64,000 nt of DNA from Clostridium formicaceticum. Lineage in GTDB: Bacteria > Bacillota > Clostridia > Peptostreptococcales > Natronincolaceae. Below the pieces are notes generated by a model. It was not told the DNA's origin, did no database searches, and was given only the letters and a program-made list of their open reading frames with translations. Made by a program: the position numbers and the translations under genes. Positions 7,918 to 16,651 of this stretch are shown one piece after another. Each line of letters begins with the position of its first letter. Within the stretch, counting starts at the first letter, position 1. The stretch lies in assembly GCF_001854185.1 (NCBI RefSeq), contig NZ_CP017603.1:4340001-4404000 (forward strand), read 5' to 3'.

Positions 7918-9096
7918 TTATTTCAAAAGCCCGGCTTTTTCATGTAAATTTTGTATTTTGGCCATATCTGCCTCAGAAATGGAGTCAACATCATTTATCA
8001 TTTGAAAAGTGTGCTTAGGTTTGAATAACAAGCATTTAACACCCCGTAGCACCCAACAGACAGGTAGTAAAAACGGCAACTTACCAAGGAAGGGATATGA
8101 AATTTTCATCCTATTCAATCCTGGGAAAAACAACTTTAGTCTGTATATTTGCTTCGCTGTTCCAATAGACCTTTTCTTATCTGCATTCATAGAGGATACT
8201 ATTGAATGTTTTTTGATGCCGCAAACCCCACTGGAAAATATGTATGCTGTCATTTCATCATACAGCTCATTGCTCTCTCTACTCTCAAACCATATCTCAC
8301 TAAGTCTACAAATGTTTTTCGTAAACTTCCAGAGTTGAATCTTCTCTAGTTCTGCTTGTATATACTCCCAATCCATTTTGTCTCTATAGTGCTTATTGTA
8401 CACCCATATATCCATAATGGAGCGGATTCCCGTTCCGCCATTGGCATAATGCTTTGTAAGATGTATCATGATATAAACAAAAAAATCCTCATGGGACAGC
8501 TGATAGATGCATTTGTATCCGGTTTTTAATATGGCTCTATCCCATACTTTATTTAGATAATCACTGTAGGGGGAATTTTCTGCTATAAGCCTACGGTGCA
8601 TTTCTATATTCATAAAAGGTTTCTTGTAATACACATCATGGTTTCCACCCTCACTTTCTAGGGTGAAACCTAATCCTAACATAAGCTTCTTCACTTGCTT
8701 TTTTTGTTCATTTTTAAATAAAATATCCACATCAACCATCAGCCTCATATCCGGCTGCGGATACAAATATTTGATTAGATATCCTTTCAGAGGCATACAG
8801 GCGATATGATTCTCTTCAAAGATTTTTAAGACCTGCTCTACTATAATATGCTGGGTAGCTTCCTTTGCGATGCCCTTTTTATAGTCATTATAAAATTTTA
8901 CCATGATATCTTGCGGGGGCTTGCTGCTCAGCTTGCTTAGACAATAGCAGACCATATTGGATACGCTGTGCCAGGTTGAAAGCTTATACAGCTTTTCCCA
9001 ATCCAGATTTTCTGGAGGATTTTGTGGCTGTGCATCATGAAGCACTGAGGAAAGCAAATGGATTAAATAACCTCTCTCAAGCTGAATGATAGTCAA
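7918..9096 (-). CDS. nucleotidyltransferase-family protein (NTP_transf_5 type) of the peptide cassette
   Basis: A 392-aa protein of the uncharacterised nucleotidyltransferase family often found in lasso-peptide and other RiPP clusters. The catalytic-type motifs are PLKG at 102-105 and the metal-binding D-V-D at 122-124, then a GGNHDVYY stretch and later EMHRRL. It starts at a TTG with AAAGGAG 8 nt before it and overlaps the end of the ABC gene by 20 nt. It probably modifies the peptide or a small molecule. It is the last gene of the cassette, and its base composition is richer in GC than most of the window. Confidence 0.85.
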   Translation of the reverse strand: MTIIQLERGYLIHLLSSVLHDAQPQNPPENLDWEKLYKLSTWHSVSNMVCYCLSKLSSKPPQDIMVKFYNDYKKGIAKEATQHIIVEQVLKIFEENHIACMPLKGYLIKYLYPQPDMRLMVDVDILFKNEQKKQVKKLMLGLGFTLESEGGNHDVYYKKPFMNIEMHRRLIAENSPYSDYLNKVWDRAILKTGYKCIYQLSHEDFFVYIMIHLTKHYANGGTGIRSIMDIWVYNKHYRDKMDWEYIQAELEKIQLWKFTKNICRLSEIWFESRESNELYDEMTAYIFSSGVCGIKKHSIVSSMNADKKRSIGTAKQIYRLKLFFPGLNRMKISYPFLGKLPFLLPVCWVLRGVKCLLFKPKHTFQMINDVDSISEADMAKIQNLHEKAGLLK

Positions 9097-10774
9097 TAAT
9101 ATTTCTCCTTTCAGTCGTTTTAACTGCGGTATTTTCTATGCGTATTTCCTTGTTGCACACAGATAATGCCGCTTTTTTGTGGCTGATAATGATGCAGGTC
9201 TTATCCGTCATTTCCTTGATATTATTCAACAGGCTTTCCTCTGTGGCTTCATCCAGAGCGGAGGTTGCCTCATCTAAAAGTAATATGGGCGCACCACATA
9301 AAACTGCCCTTGCAATTGCAAGACGCTGCGCCTGTCCCTCAGATAAACCCTGACCCTTTTCTCCGATGACTGTATTAAGGCCATGGGGAAGAGTCATAAT
9401 AAACTCTGCTGCACAGCTCACCTGTGCCGCCGCCATGATTTCTTCATCCGTTGCGTTTGAATTTACAAAGGCAATATTTTCCCGGATGGTTCCCGATAAC
9501 AGCAGATTTCCTTGGGGCACATATGCAAACAGTTTTCTTGTATGCCTGTCGATTGGTATCTGTTCGCCAGTATTAAGTTTAATACTGATAGTTCCATCGC
9601 ACGCTGAAAATACCCCAAGCAGCAGCTTTAAAAGGGTGCTTTTACCAATACCAGATATACCGGATACCGCAGCAAAGTCGCCTTTCTCTATGGTTAAATC
9701 AGCGTGGCTCAATACAATATCTCTATCATATCGGAAGGAAATATCCTCAAGCTTTATGCTTTGCATATCTGTATAAATGGCTGCTATATTGATATCCTGT
9801 TTATTTATCTCTATCTCATCAGGCAGGTTTTCAAGCTCTATCATGCGTTCTGCTGACGCGATGACGCCATACACCTTGGGAAGTAATCCCGACAGCCCCG
9901 TAAAAGGCGTCTGCACCTGTCCCACAAGCTGCAAAATTGCAGTGAGACTACCAAAGCTGATGGTTTTTGCAACCAACCCAAAGGAACTCCAAACCAAAGC
10001 ATACAGGTATCCCATGGAAAAAATAAATGAAAAACCCGAATTTGCCAAGATACTGATGGTATTTTTCTTGATTTTTTCCCTGTAATACTCCCCTCCAAGC
10101 CCTGCCGCCTTATCTTCCATTTCATGCTCCACACCAAATATTTTTACAACGATTATGCTTTCCAGTACCTCCTGCATAAAGGAACGCACTACGCCGTCCT
10201 TTTCCTGCACATTTTTATGCAGGTATTTGAGCTTCTCCCGGAAGTACTTTGTGGTGAGGAATAATAACAAACCGCCAGCAGCAAATATCAGTGCAAAGGT
10301 TCGGTCAAACACACACAGTACTACAAAGGCACTGAGCAGCTTTGTCAGTAAGCCCACAAAGTCCGGCAAAATGGTTGTGACGCCCTCGCTGACAATGATA
10401 ATATCACTGGTAAGCCTGTTCATCAGCTCACCGCTGTGATATTTCCCAGTGTGTGCGTAATCCTTTTGAAAAATTTCCCCAAGAAGCTTCGTTTTGTAGC
10501 TCATTTCCAGCCTACCCTGTATACGGACCTCAATGTTCCGGCACAAGATGCGCAGTAGCAGCTGCAGGACAATTACAAAAAACAACCATACCCCCTGTTT
10601 AATCAAGATATGCTTTTCTCCTGCGGCGGCACCGTCAATGACACCTCGGCTGGCAAGAGCAAACAGCACACCACACCCTGCAAACAGTGCATTGCCTAGA
10701 ATCAAAATGAGTAGGGGGAAAAGCTGTGTTTTTGAATTTTCATAGAGCCATGCAAGAGTCTGTTTATCCTTCAT
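9077..10774 (-). CDS. ABC transporter, fused permease and ATPase (peptide exporter type)
   Basis: A 565-aa half-transporter. Six membrane helices lie within residues 15-300. The ATPase has Walker A GISGIGKST at 372-380, Q-loop near 421, signature LSEGQ at 477-481 and Walker B ILLLDE at 497-502. There is no N-terminal C39 peptidase domain, so leader removal would need a separate enzyme; the S26-type peptidase gene immediately upstream is the obvious candidate. It overlaps both neighbours, as expected for a coupled operon. By context it most likely exports the product of the small precursor gene at 12292. Confidence 0.92.
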   Translation of the reverse strand: MKDKQTLAWLYENSKTQLFPLLILILGNALFAGCGVLFALASRGVIDGAAAGEKHILIKQGVWLFFVIVLQLLLRILCRNIEVRIQGRLEMSYKTKLLGEIFQKDYAHTGKYHSGELMNRLTSDIIIVSEGVTTILPDFVGLLTKLLSAFVVLCVFDRTFALIFAAGGLLLFLTTKYFREKLKYLHKNVQEKDGVVRSFMQEVLESIIVVKIFGVEHEMEDKAAGLGGEYYREKIKKNTISILANSGFSFIFSMGYLYALVWSSFGLVAKTISFGSLTAILQLVGQVQTPFTGLSGLLPKVYGVIASAERMIELENLPDEIEINKQDINIAAIYTDMQSIKLEDISFRYDRDIVLSHADLTIEKGDFAAVSGISGIGKSTLLKLLLGVFSACDGTISIKLNTGEQIPIDRHTRKLFAYVPQGNLLLSGTIRENIAFVNSNATDEEIMAAAQVSCAAEFIMTLPHGLNTVIGEKGQGLSEGQAQRLAIARAVLCGAPILLLDEATSALDEATEESLLNNIKEMTDKTCIIISHKKAALSVCNKEIRIENTAVKTTERRNIIDYHSA

Positions 10775-11246
10775 TTTTCTTATCTCCCAAAAATCTTTCC
10801 GCTTTAACGCAAAGTTGTTTTGCTCTTAAATAAATCCGTCGGATAGGATACCCGAAAACCCAAAGTCTGCAATATACCCGATACCAGAAATCATCACAGG
10901 AAATGTATTTTCCCTCTCGCCAAAAGCCCTTGACCACCCCCATCACTTGATAGAAGCTAACAGGATATTCTTTTACCCACTGATTATCTCCTATCACCAC
11001 ATAGCCCTCCTCCTTTACTGCAACAATCCTGTGTAAAATATATTTTCCGTCCTTACGAAGAAATAGAGGAACGTCATACTTTTTCAAAGGCTTTTCTTGG
11101 GGTTTCACGATGCATACCTTATCCCTGCGGTGATGCAACATAGGCGCCATACTATTGCCGGTTACTGTAAAAATAACCTCTCCCCCCTTTTCCATGACTT
11201 CCGTCATTAGCGGGAAAAGCTCTGCCAGAGGTACCCTTTTATTCAA
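10764..11246 (-). CDS. S24/S26-family signal-peptidase-like protease, SipW type
   Basis: A 160-aa protein with the signal-peptidase core motif VTGNSMAPML, placing the nucleophile at Ser32. The second motif reads ILHRIVAV, with His72 where bacterial type I enzymes usually have Lys; this Ser-His arrangement is known from SipW and Sec11. No clear N-terminal membrane anchor is visible, which is unusual for a leader peptidase. It starts at TTG, overlapping pqqD by 8 nt. By context it probably processes the precursor peptide. Confidence 0.85.
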   Translation of the reverse strand: MNKRVPLAELFPLMTEVMEKGGEVIFTVTGNSMAPMLHHRRDKVCIVKPQEKPLKKYDVPLFLRKDGKYILHRIVAVKEEGYVVIGDNQWVKEYPVSFYQVMGVVKGFWREGKYISCDDFWYRVYCRLWVFGYPIRRIYLRAKQLCVKAERFLGDKKNEG

Positions 11247-11502
11247 AGAGATCAGCCGCCTTCAACTTTGCAAGAAATTCGGTAATATCAGCTTTTGCAG
11301 TGGCTTCATTTACATCATATTCCTCCAGCAGAGCGGTAAGCATCTGCTGCTGGGTTTTACCTTTTTCAAGCTGACTCCATAAAAATCCTCCTGTTTCATT
11401 GAATGTTATCATTCCACTGAAATCAAGGGCTGCCTTCCCGGTGGGAACCACCACATAACTTCCTGCTACCTGTCGCATGAGATATCCCTCTTTTATTTTC
11501 AT
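11239..11502 (-). CDS. PqqD-family peptide chaperone (RiPP recognition element)
   Basis: A small PqqD-like protein of 87 aa. Characteristic features are FNETGGFLWSQLEKGKT in the middle and YDVNEATAKADITEFLAKL near the C terminus. PqqD proteins bind the leader of ribosomally made peptides and present it to modifying enzymes. The ATG at 11502 is preferred over the GTG at 11505 because of spacing from AGAGG. The start region overlaps the stop of the HPr-kinase-like gene. This gene is the strongest single indicator that the cassette handles a peptide. Confidence 0.88.
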   Translation of the reverse strand: MKIKEGYLMRQVAGSYVVVPTGKAALDFSGMITFNETGGFLWSQLEKGKTQQQMLTALLEEYDVNEATAKADITEFLAKLKAADLFE

Positions 11503-11504
11503 CA

Positions 11505-12224
11505 CTACTTCATCCTCTCTTTGTTTGTTGTTTCATAGGCCAGCTTTACTGCATCAGCGCTAACGGTACAGGCCATTTGATATACAGGTGCCTTTTTCAG
11601 CAAAGTATCCAGCAAAGTCAAAAGCCTGCTCATTTTATCTCTGTCACTGTTGGGACGCAAACTTTGATAAATCAGCATCTGTGCCGCTTCCTTATTATTT
11701 AAAGGCCTGATATGATTTTCTTCTGCCTGTTCAATAAACACAATTGCCTGCAATGGCACCTTGATATTTGTATTAAGGTGGCTTTTTCCGCTCCAAGGGG
11801 TTCCATAGACATAGAAGTTATCTTCTACTAACCTCAGTGCCGGTTTGTCATCATTGATGATAACTGCCTTATCTTTACCGAAATGCTGCTGCCACAAGCT
11901 GGCATGGGTGGATTTGCCGATGCCACAGGGGCCAGAAAACAGCACTGCCCTGTTATCGTGAGCAACCGCCGAAGCATGTAGACAAAAACCGTCAAACTCC
12001 AATAAAGCACTGGAAAAGACAAAGCCTGTTTGGATATATTCCCATTCATTAGCAGTTAAATGAGGATATTTTTCCCTGTTTTTTTTCAACTCTTCATTTT
12101 TGATCTGTATAATTATGTCTATCGGTCCAACTGCATCCATCCTATAAGCTTTTCCTTGCTTCAGCAAGGTTTCACCAAAGCATTTCATCTTTACTGTTAA
12201 ATCCGCTATTTTATATAAGTCCAT
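11505..12224 (-). CDS. HPr-kinase-like P-loop ATPase of the peptide cassette
   Basis: A 239-aa protein resembling the catalytic domain of HPr kinase. Walker A GPCGIGKST lies at 98-106, preceded by LHASAVAH at 82-89. A following INDDKP at 123-128 holds the acidic catalytic pair. Housekeeping HPr kinase has an extra N-terminal domain that this lacks. In lasso clusters such as that of paeninodin, homologues phosphorylate the peptide. It is the first enzyme gene after the candidate precursor, with AAAGGTG before its ATG. Confidence 0.85.
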   Translation of the reverse strand: MDLYKIADLTVKMKCFGETLLKQGKAYRMDAVGPIDIIIQIKNEELKKNREKYPHLTANEWEYIQTGFVFSSALLEFDGFCLHASAVAHDNRAVLFSGPCGIGKSTHASLWQQHFGKDKAVIINDDKPALRLVEDNFYVYGTPWSGKSHLNTNIKVPLQAIVFIEQAEENHIRPLNNKEAAQMLIYQSLRPNSDRDKMSRLLTLLDTLLKKAPVYQMACTVSADAVKLAYETTNKERMK

Positions 12225-12250
12225 AGTATATCACCTTTGCTAAGCTATAG

Positions 12251-12283
12251 AACAAGCAGAGAGATAATACCCTCTGCCTGTTT
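12251..12283 (-). terminator. hairpin between precursor and enzyme genes
   Basis: AACAAGCAGAG and CTCTGCCTGTT form an 11-bp stem with one mismatch. No T-run follows on the minus strand. A partial read-through structure here could make precursor mRNA more abundant than enzyme mRNA, as is common in peptide clusters; that role is inference. Confidence 0.4.
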
Positions 12284-12291
12284 TAGCTTTA

Positions 12292-12405
12292 TTATATGTC
12301 TGTACCATCCATGCCGAAAAATTGAGTAACACCGCTCATGCTGCAGATTTCTTCCACTTCAAACACAGTAACCTCCATTTCCGGTTTTTCATAGGGTTTT
12401 TTCAT
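12292..12405 (-). CDS. candidate RiPP precursor peptide, 37-43 aa, missed by length cut-offs
   Basis: A short gene between the large secreted protein and the HPr-kinase-like gene. AAAGGAGG ends just before an ATG at 12423; in-frame GTG 12414 (9 nt from the site) and ATG 12405 follow, so the true start is uncertain and the product is 37, 40 or 43 aa. The N-terminal half carries the leader-like PYEKPEMEV, close to the Y-x-x-P-x-L/M motif seen in lasso and related leaders and read by PqqD-type domains. An acidic stretch follows, then CSMSG at 21-25 of the 37-aa form, and a short tail ending GMDGTDI. It is a ribosomal-peptide substrate by context; the chemistry of the product is unknown. Confidence 0.75.
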   Translation of the reverse strand: MKKPYEKPEMEVTVFEVEEICSMSGVTQFFGMDGTDI

Positions 12406-12441
12406 TTCCTCCACCCGCTTCATCCTCCTTTATTAGCAGAC

Positions 12442-15400
12442 TTAATTCATGGTTTCATTTTCAGTATTGTTACTGTAAACCGTGATCATATTCCCCCCCG
12501 TATCCTGATAAATCAAATAGGCTCTTGCATACCAGGTATCCCCTGAGTTTATATCCACCTTTCGGATGTAGAACTGGTCTGTGGAGTTATTTTTTATTTT
12601 TCCATAAAGAACATTGCTGGTATCCACTGTCAGATCTCCGGACCAACTAGCGCTTTCCTTTAGCAGCAGTATACCGTTCTCTACTAATGTGTATCCATTG
12701 GGGACTTCTCGATTTGCAAAAAACATCATGGTTTTGTTGCTATTATCCACATGTACATCCTGTAATAAAGTAATAAAGGGTACTTTTTCTATCACTGTTG
12801 CTTCTCCCACAAATACCGCTTCAAGGGTAATAGGTTTCATCGGCATAAAAAAGCTATAGGTGCTACTGGTGCTTATTTTTACTCCGTTTTGCTGCCAATG
12901 ACTGAATTTCTGTCCTGCTGGTGCAGTGTCAGCTATTACAGTTACTCGTGTATCATACTGGAAGTTCTCTTGTGTTCCTTCCACTCTTCCGTTTACAACT
13001 GTTACTGTATAGGTGTTTGATGATCTTTCAAAGAGGGCATTGATTATCAAATCTGTTGTTACATTGGTATATGCCTTATCCCATCCTACAAATTCATAGC
13101 CCGCCAGTACAGGGTCTTGTGGAGGAGTTGCATCTCCACCTTTTTCAACAGTTTCAGTTTTCAGGATTCTTCCCCTTTGATCCTTAAATACAACCGTGAA
13201 TTCATCTGTAGAAGTGCTATTAAACACAGCCTTGATGTGAATTCCTGTTCCCATGACGCATTCATAAACGCGATCCGTAGAGAGAATATTTTCTATTCTG
13301 ACATCCTGCCAATAAGCGAAGACATATCCATCCCCTTCAGTGGCTTCTAATCGAATCGTTTCATTCCTTGAGTATTTATAAGTATTTTCTGACGTGATGT
13401 TTTCTCCGTTTAATTTGACAGTTCCACTTCCTTCGATATCCACCATCAGATTACTTTTTGGTGGGGTTATCTCTGGCAATATGACCGATGAACTTGTAAT
13501 CTGGGTAAGATCTGAAGCATCAAATGCCAACTTTGCCCCTGTGACCGATGCCGTATTGGATGCACCCAGATTGTTGAAGGTGGCTACGCCTGTACTTGCT
13601 ATAGCAGTTTCAGTACCGGTAAGCTCCCATGAGCCTGAATCCTTCTTTGAGGCTGTTATAACCGTTGTGGTATCATTTGTACATATGTTTCCATAAGCAT
13701 CCTTTAGTGTTACCTGGGGCTGCCGAGCAAACTGTCCTCCGTTTGTCAGAGGTGCTGCGATGTCCTGCGTTAACTCCATTGATGCAGCAGTTGCCGGTAC
13801 TGGTGTTATGGTAACTTCATTGGTCTTTGGTATATTCACCCCTGCTATGCTAAACTCTATAGTTTGAGCTTCTGCATGGTGCAGTACCAGATTAGATGAA
13901 GCAACTCCACTTATAAATTCTACGCTTATTGGATCTAGCGATGAAGTCAGAGTAGTGCCGTTAAAACTTCCGTAGGTGTCGTCTGGAGCTTTTGTATATC
14001 CCGATACCGTCACCTCTTTGTTACCACTGAAGGTAGTATCGGTATCGCCGTCTGCATTCTTCACTGTCAGCGTTATGATGTTGTTTGCTCCCGTAGTTGG
14101 ATCTGGCGACGCCGCAGATGCCTCTGCTGTATAGGCAGGCAACGACTGCATTTTTACATGTATCTTTTTTTCTGTTCCCTGGTATACTCCTTCCTGCCAA
14201 GCTACATAAAATTTGCCGTCACCGGCTGTCAGTGTCGGATTGCCAGCATAAATACCTGTATTATGGTTCAATCCATATTGCCCATTTCCATCAATAAATG
14301 TAAAACCTGCTCCATCATATTTTGCTACCCGAATTTGAGTTGGCCAAAGTTCCTCACCAATATCAACTATCTCATCCCACGATACATATAATGTATCATT
14401 ATATGCTGTTAACACAGGGTTACGGGCATCATTTGCTTTGTCAAAGTTAATACCCCAATCATTGTTTCCATCAACGAAAGACCATGAATTGCCGCCATTA
14501 TATTTTTTGACACGTATTTGGGGTATTGACCCATAAATTGGATCATTATATGTTGCTTCTTCCCAGGCTAAATACAGACTTCCATTACATGCCATAAGCG
14601 CAGGTCTTAATGCTTGATTGGAAGCATTACGATTTAGTCCGTAGACACCGCCCCCGTCTACAAAAGACCACGAACTCCCACTGCCACTGTATTTTTTGAC
14701 ACGCAACTGTCCTTTATTAGATTTATTTTCCATCCACACAGCATACAGTTCGTTATTATATGACATAAGATTAGGAAAGTAAGTTGATTCAGAAAAATCA
14801 TAATTCAATCCAAATTCACTTTCCATCTGACCGGGACCATCATCTATAAATACCCATTCGCCTGTATCTTTATTATACTCTTTCACAGCTACCTTCGAGG
14901 CACCAAAAGTCGTCTCGCACCAAGCTGCATATAATTTTCCATTGTTTACTGTAAGTGAAGGGTTATAAGCACTTAAGTGATAATAATGATTTAAACCGTA
15001 CCATTCATTGCCATCCTGACTATAGCTTGGACTTAGTGAAGTCCAGCTGCTACCTTCATTGTCAAGGTCTAATGATTTTACCTTTATTTGATCACAGTTA
15101 CTAAATCTTCTGTCAGATTCCGACCATGCTGCAAAAAGTTTACCGTCATAGACAGCAAGCACTGGGCCGTTTGCATTTTCTATATGATTAGTATTATAGT
15201 TTAAAGTACCTCCATCTATAAAAGTCCAATCCCCCTCAGAATATTTCATAACACGAACCTGGTATTTAGAGGTTTCTGTACTATGCGCCTCACACCAGGC
15301 AGCATACAATTTACCGTTATAGGATGCTACTGATACAACTTGAGGATATGTGTCAAGTACCAATACAGAACTATTGTTTAACCCGTTTTGACCCTTGGTC

Positions 15401-15525
15401 CCAACAAATCTCCACGCTTCATTAACCCCATAGGCGTACGATATTCTGTCAATACCTTGAAATATAAATACAAAAACAAGACAAAATAACACCATCATAG
15501 TAGTTTTCACTAACCTGCCGTTCAA
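12442..15525 (-). CDS. large secreted surface-type protein with propeller-like, Ig-like and InlB B-repeats
   Basis: A 1027-aa exported protein. A signal peptide is visible at 1-31. Residues about 50-450 hold six or seven repeats of roughly 65 aa built around NGKLYAAWCE-like and YGLNHN-like motifs, suggesting a beta-propeller. Residues 470-690 look like bacterial Ig-like domains (NIITLTVKNADGDTDTTFSG, VTLKDAYGN). Residues 700-930 hold InlB B-type and divergent repeats (GYEFVGWDKAYTN, KFSHWQQNGV). I see no LPXTG, SLH or other anchor. It starts at TTG after GGGGGTG. It lies 19-37 nt upstream of the candidate precursor, so it is probably in the same operon. Confidence 0.85.
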   Translation of the reverse strand: MNGRLVKTTMMVLFCLVFVFIFQGIDRISYAYGVNEAWRFVGTKGQNGLNNSSVLVLDTYPQVVSVASYNGKLYAAWCEAHSTETSKYQVRVMKYSEGDWTFIDGGTLNYNTNHIENANGPVLAVYDGKLFAAWSESDRRFSNCDQIKVKSLDLDNEGSSWTSLSPSYSQDGNEWYGLNHYYHLSAYNPSLTVNNGKLYAAWCETTFGASKVAVKEYNKDTGEWVFIDDGPGQMESEFGLNYDFSESTYFPNLMSYNNELYAVWMENKSNKGQLRVKKYSGSGSSWSFVDGGGVYGLNRNASNQALRPALMACNGSLYLAWEEATYNDPIYGSIPQIRVKKYNGGNSWSFVDGNNDWGINFDKANDARNPVLTAYNDTLYVSWDEIVDIGEELWPTQIRVAKYDGAGFTFIDGNGQYGLNHNTGIYAGNPTLTAGDGKFYVAWQEGVYQGTEKKIHVKMQSLPAYTAEASAASPDPTTGANNIITLTVKNADGDTDTTFSGNKEVTVSGYTKAPDDTYGSFNGTTLTSSLDPISVEFISGVASSNLVLHHAEAQTIEFSIAGVNIPKTNEVTITPVPATAASMELTQDIAAPLTNGGQFARQPQVTLKDAYGNICTNDTTTVITASKKDSGSWELTGTETAIASTGVATFNNLGASNTASVTGAKLAFDASDLTQITSSSVILPEITPPKSNLMVDIEGSGTVKLNGENITSENTYKYSRNETIRLEATEGDGYVFAYWQDVRIENILSTDRVYECVMGTGIHIKAVFNSTSTDEFTVVFKDQRGRILKTETVEKGGDATPPQDPVLAGYEFVGWDKAYTNVTTDLIINALFERSSNTYTVTVVNGRVEGTQENFQYDTRVTVIADTAPAGQKFSHWQQNGVKISTSSTYSFFMPMKPITLEAVFVGEATVIEKVPFITLLQDVHVDNSNKTMMFFANREVPNGYTLVENGILLLKESASWSGDLTVDTSNVLYGKIKNNSTDQFYIRKVDINSGDTWYARAYLIYQDTGGNMITVYSNNTENETMN

Positions 15526-15589
15526 GTTTCACACCCCCTTCTTAAATATAAGCCTGCTTAATTATTCTAAAAATCACTTTGAACCTGAA

Positions 15590-16597
15590 CTAACTTTTTG
15601 TAACACTTATTATATAGGTGGTAAGACTGCCGCCGCCTTTAGGCGTTACCTGAATTGTTATGGTGTTAATGCCCGGATTTAAACTAATTGACTGTGAGGG
15701 CTGTCCGCTTGGTGTAACAACATTGTTTACCTTTATGATAGAGCTGGTTTCTTTAGCTGTAGGGGTTACTGTAACGCTGGGTACCGACGTGCTTGCAATA
15801 TAGTTGAAAGTACTTTCCTTAAATACAGGTTCCATGCCTACCGTAATCCCCCTAGGTCCGTTAAGGACAAGCCCAGATAGATATTCAGGTTTCTGTTTTA
15901 TCACTTTTATAGTATAGGACTGATTAACCGGACCTGTAGTTACTATTATCGGTATGTTTTTATCTCCGACACCTAAGATAATTGGCTCGGATGGTGTACC
16001 GCTTGCCACATCCTCACCGTCTACCTTGATGTTTGCATTAGCAGCCTCTGCAGTAGGAGTAACTCTGACAGATGTTATATTCTCCTCTACCTGTACAGTA
16101 TAAGAAAAAGTTTTTTGAGAAAATACCGGATTAAGTATACCGCTGCTAATGGCAAGCCCCAATAGATATGGTTTATAAGATGATTCGTAAATCTCCAATT
16201 CAAGTATGGAAGCAACTCCCTGATTCATACGCATCCCTGCAGTCATGTAGACTCTCACATACCTCACCTGAGCTGCCGTAAAAGTACGGTTCGTAATGCC
16301 TGCAAAATTATTCACTACGGTATCCAGATCAACCCACTTTGACTTATCCATACTTCCCTGTAGTTTGTAATCTTTCATATTATAGTCAGATGACCACCAT
16401 CCTACTGCTCCCATATGCTTTACTATCCATTTGTCAATCCAATAAGGGGCACCCAAGTCCACTTCCAGTGAACAGGGCATAGCATGACACAGCCATCTTC
16501 TAGTTGGTGCCAAAGTACCGTCAACTGCCCTTGAGGCAGCAAAAGGTGCGACATATCCACTTGCCCGAGCGGGCTTGTTTAGAGCCAGGTTACTCAT
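15590..16597 (-). CDS. discoidin (F5/8 type C) plus two cadherin-like beta-sandwich domains
   Basis: A 335-aa modular binding protein. Residues 1-142 form an F5/8 type C domain: it begins NLALNKPARASG, has AVDGTLAPTRRWLC and later QVRYVRVYM, and ends with ELEIYES. Residues 145-240 and 245-335 are two cadherin-like beta-sandwich domains, each with FSYTVQVEENITSV-like and TYIISVTK-like strands. There is no signal peptide although this architecture is usually extracellular. AAAGGATTG precedes the ATG. It is probably an adhesin or spore-surface component. Confidence 0.8.
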   Translation of the reverse strand: MSNLALNKPARASGYVAPFAASRAVDGTLAPTRRWLCHAMPCSLEVDLGAPYWIDKWIVKHMGAVGWWSSDYNMKDYKLQGSMDKSKWVDLDTVVNNFAGITNRTFTAAQVRYVRVYMTAGMRMNQGVASILELEIYESSYKPYLLGLAISSGILNPVFSQKTFSYTVQVEENITSVRVTPTAEAANANIKVDGEDVASGTPSEPIILGVGDKNIPIIVTTGPVNQSYTIKVIKQKPEYLSGLVLNGPRGITVGMEPVFKESTFNYIASTSVPSVTVTPTAKETSSIIKVNNVVTPSGQPSQSISLNPGINTITIQVTPKGGGSLTTYIISVTKS

Positions 16598-16651
16598 ATT
16601 TTATTCAATCCTTTCTATGTAAAAGATTTTAATTTTTTATGTCCAGTCAAG

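Noticed and set aside
9366-10745. Long plus-strand open frames opposite the ABC exporter gene
   Set aside because: They are antisense shadows of a clear ABC transporter gene and contain no recognisable domain or ribosome binding site.
7918-12405. Lasso-peptide cluster in the strict sense
   Set aside because: No asparagine-synthetase-like cyclase or transglutaminase-like leader protease is present, so the lasso label is not justified.
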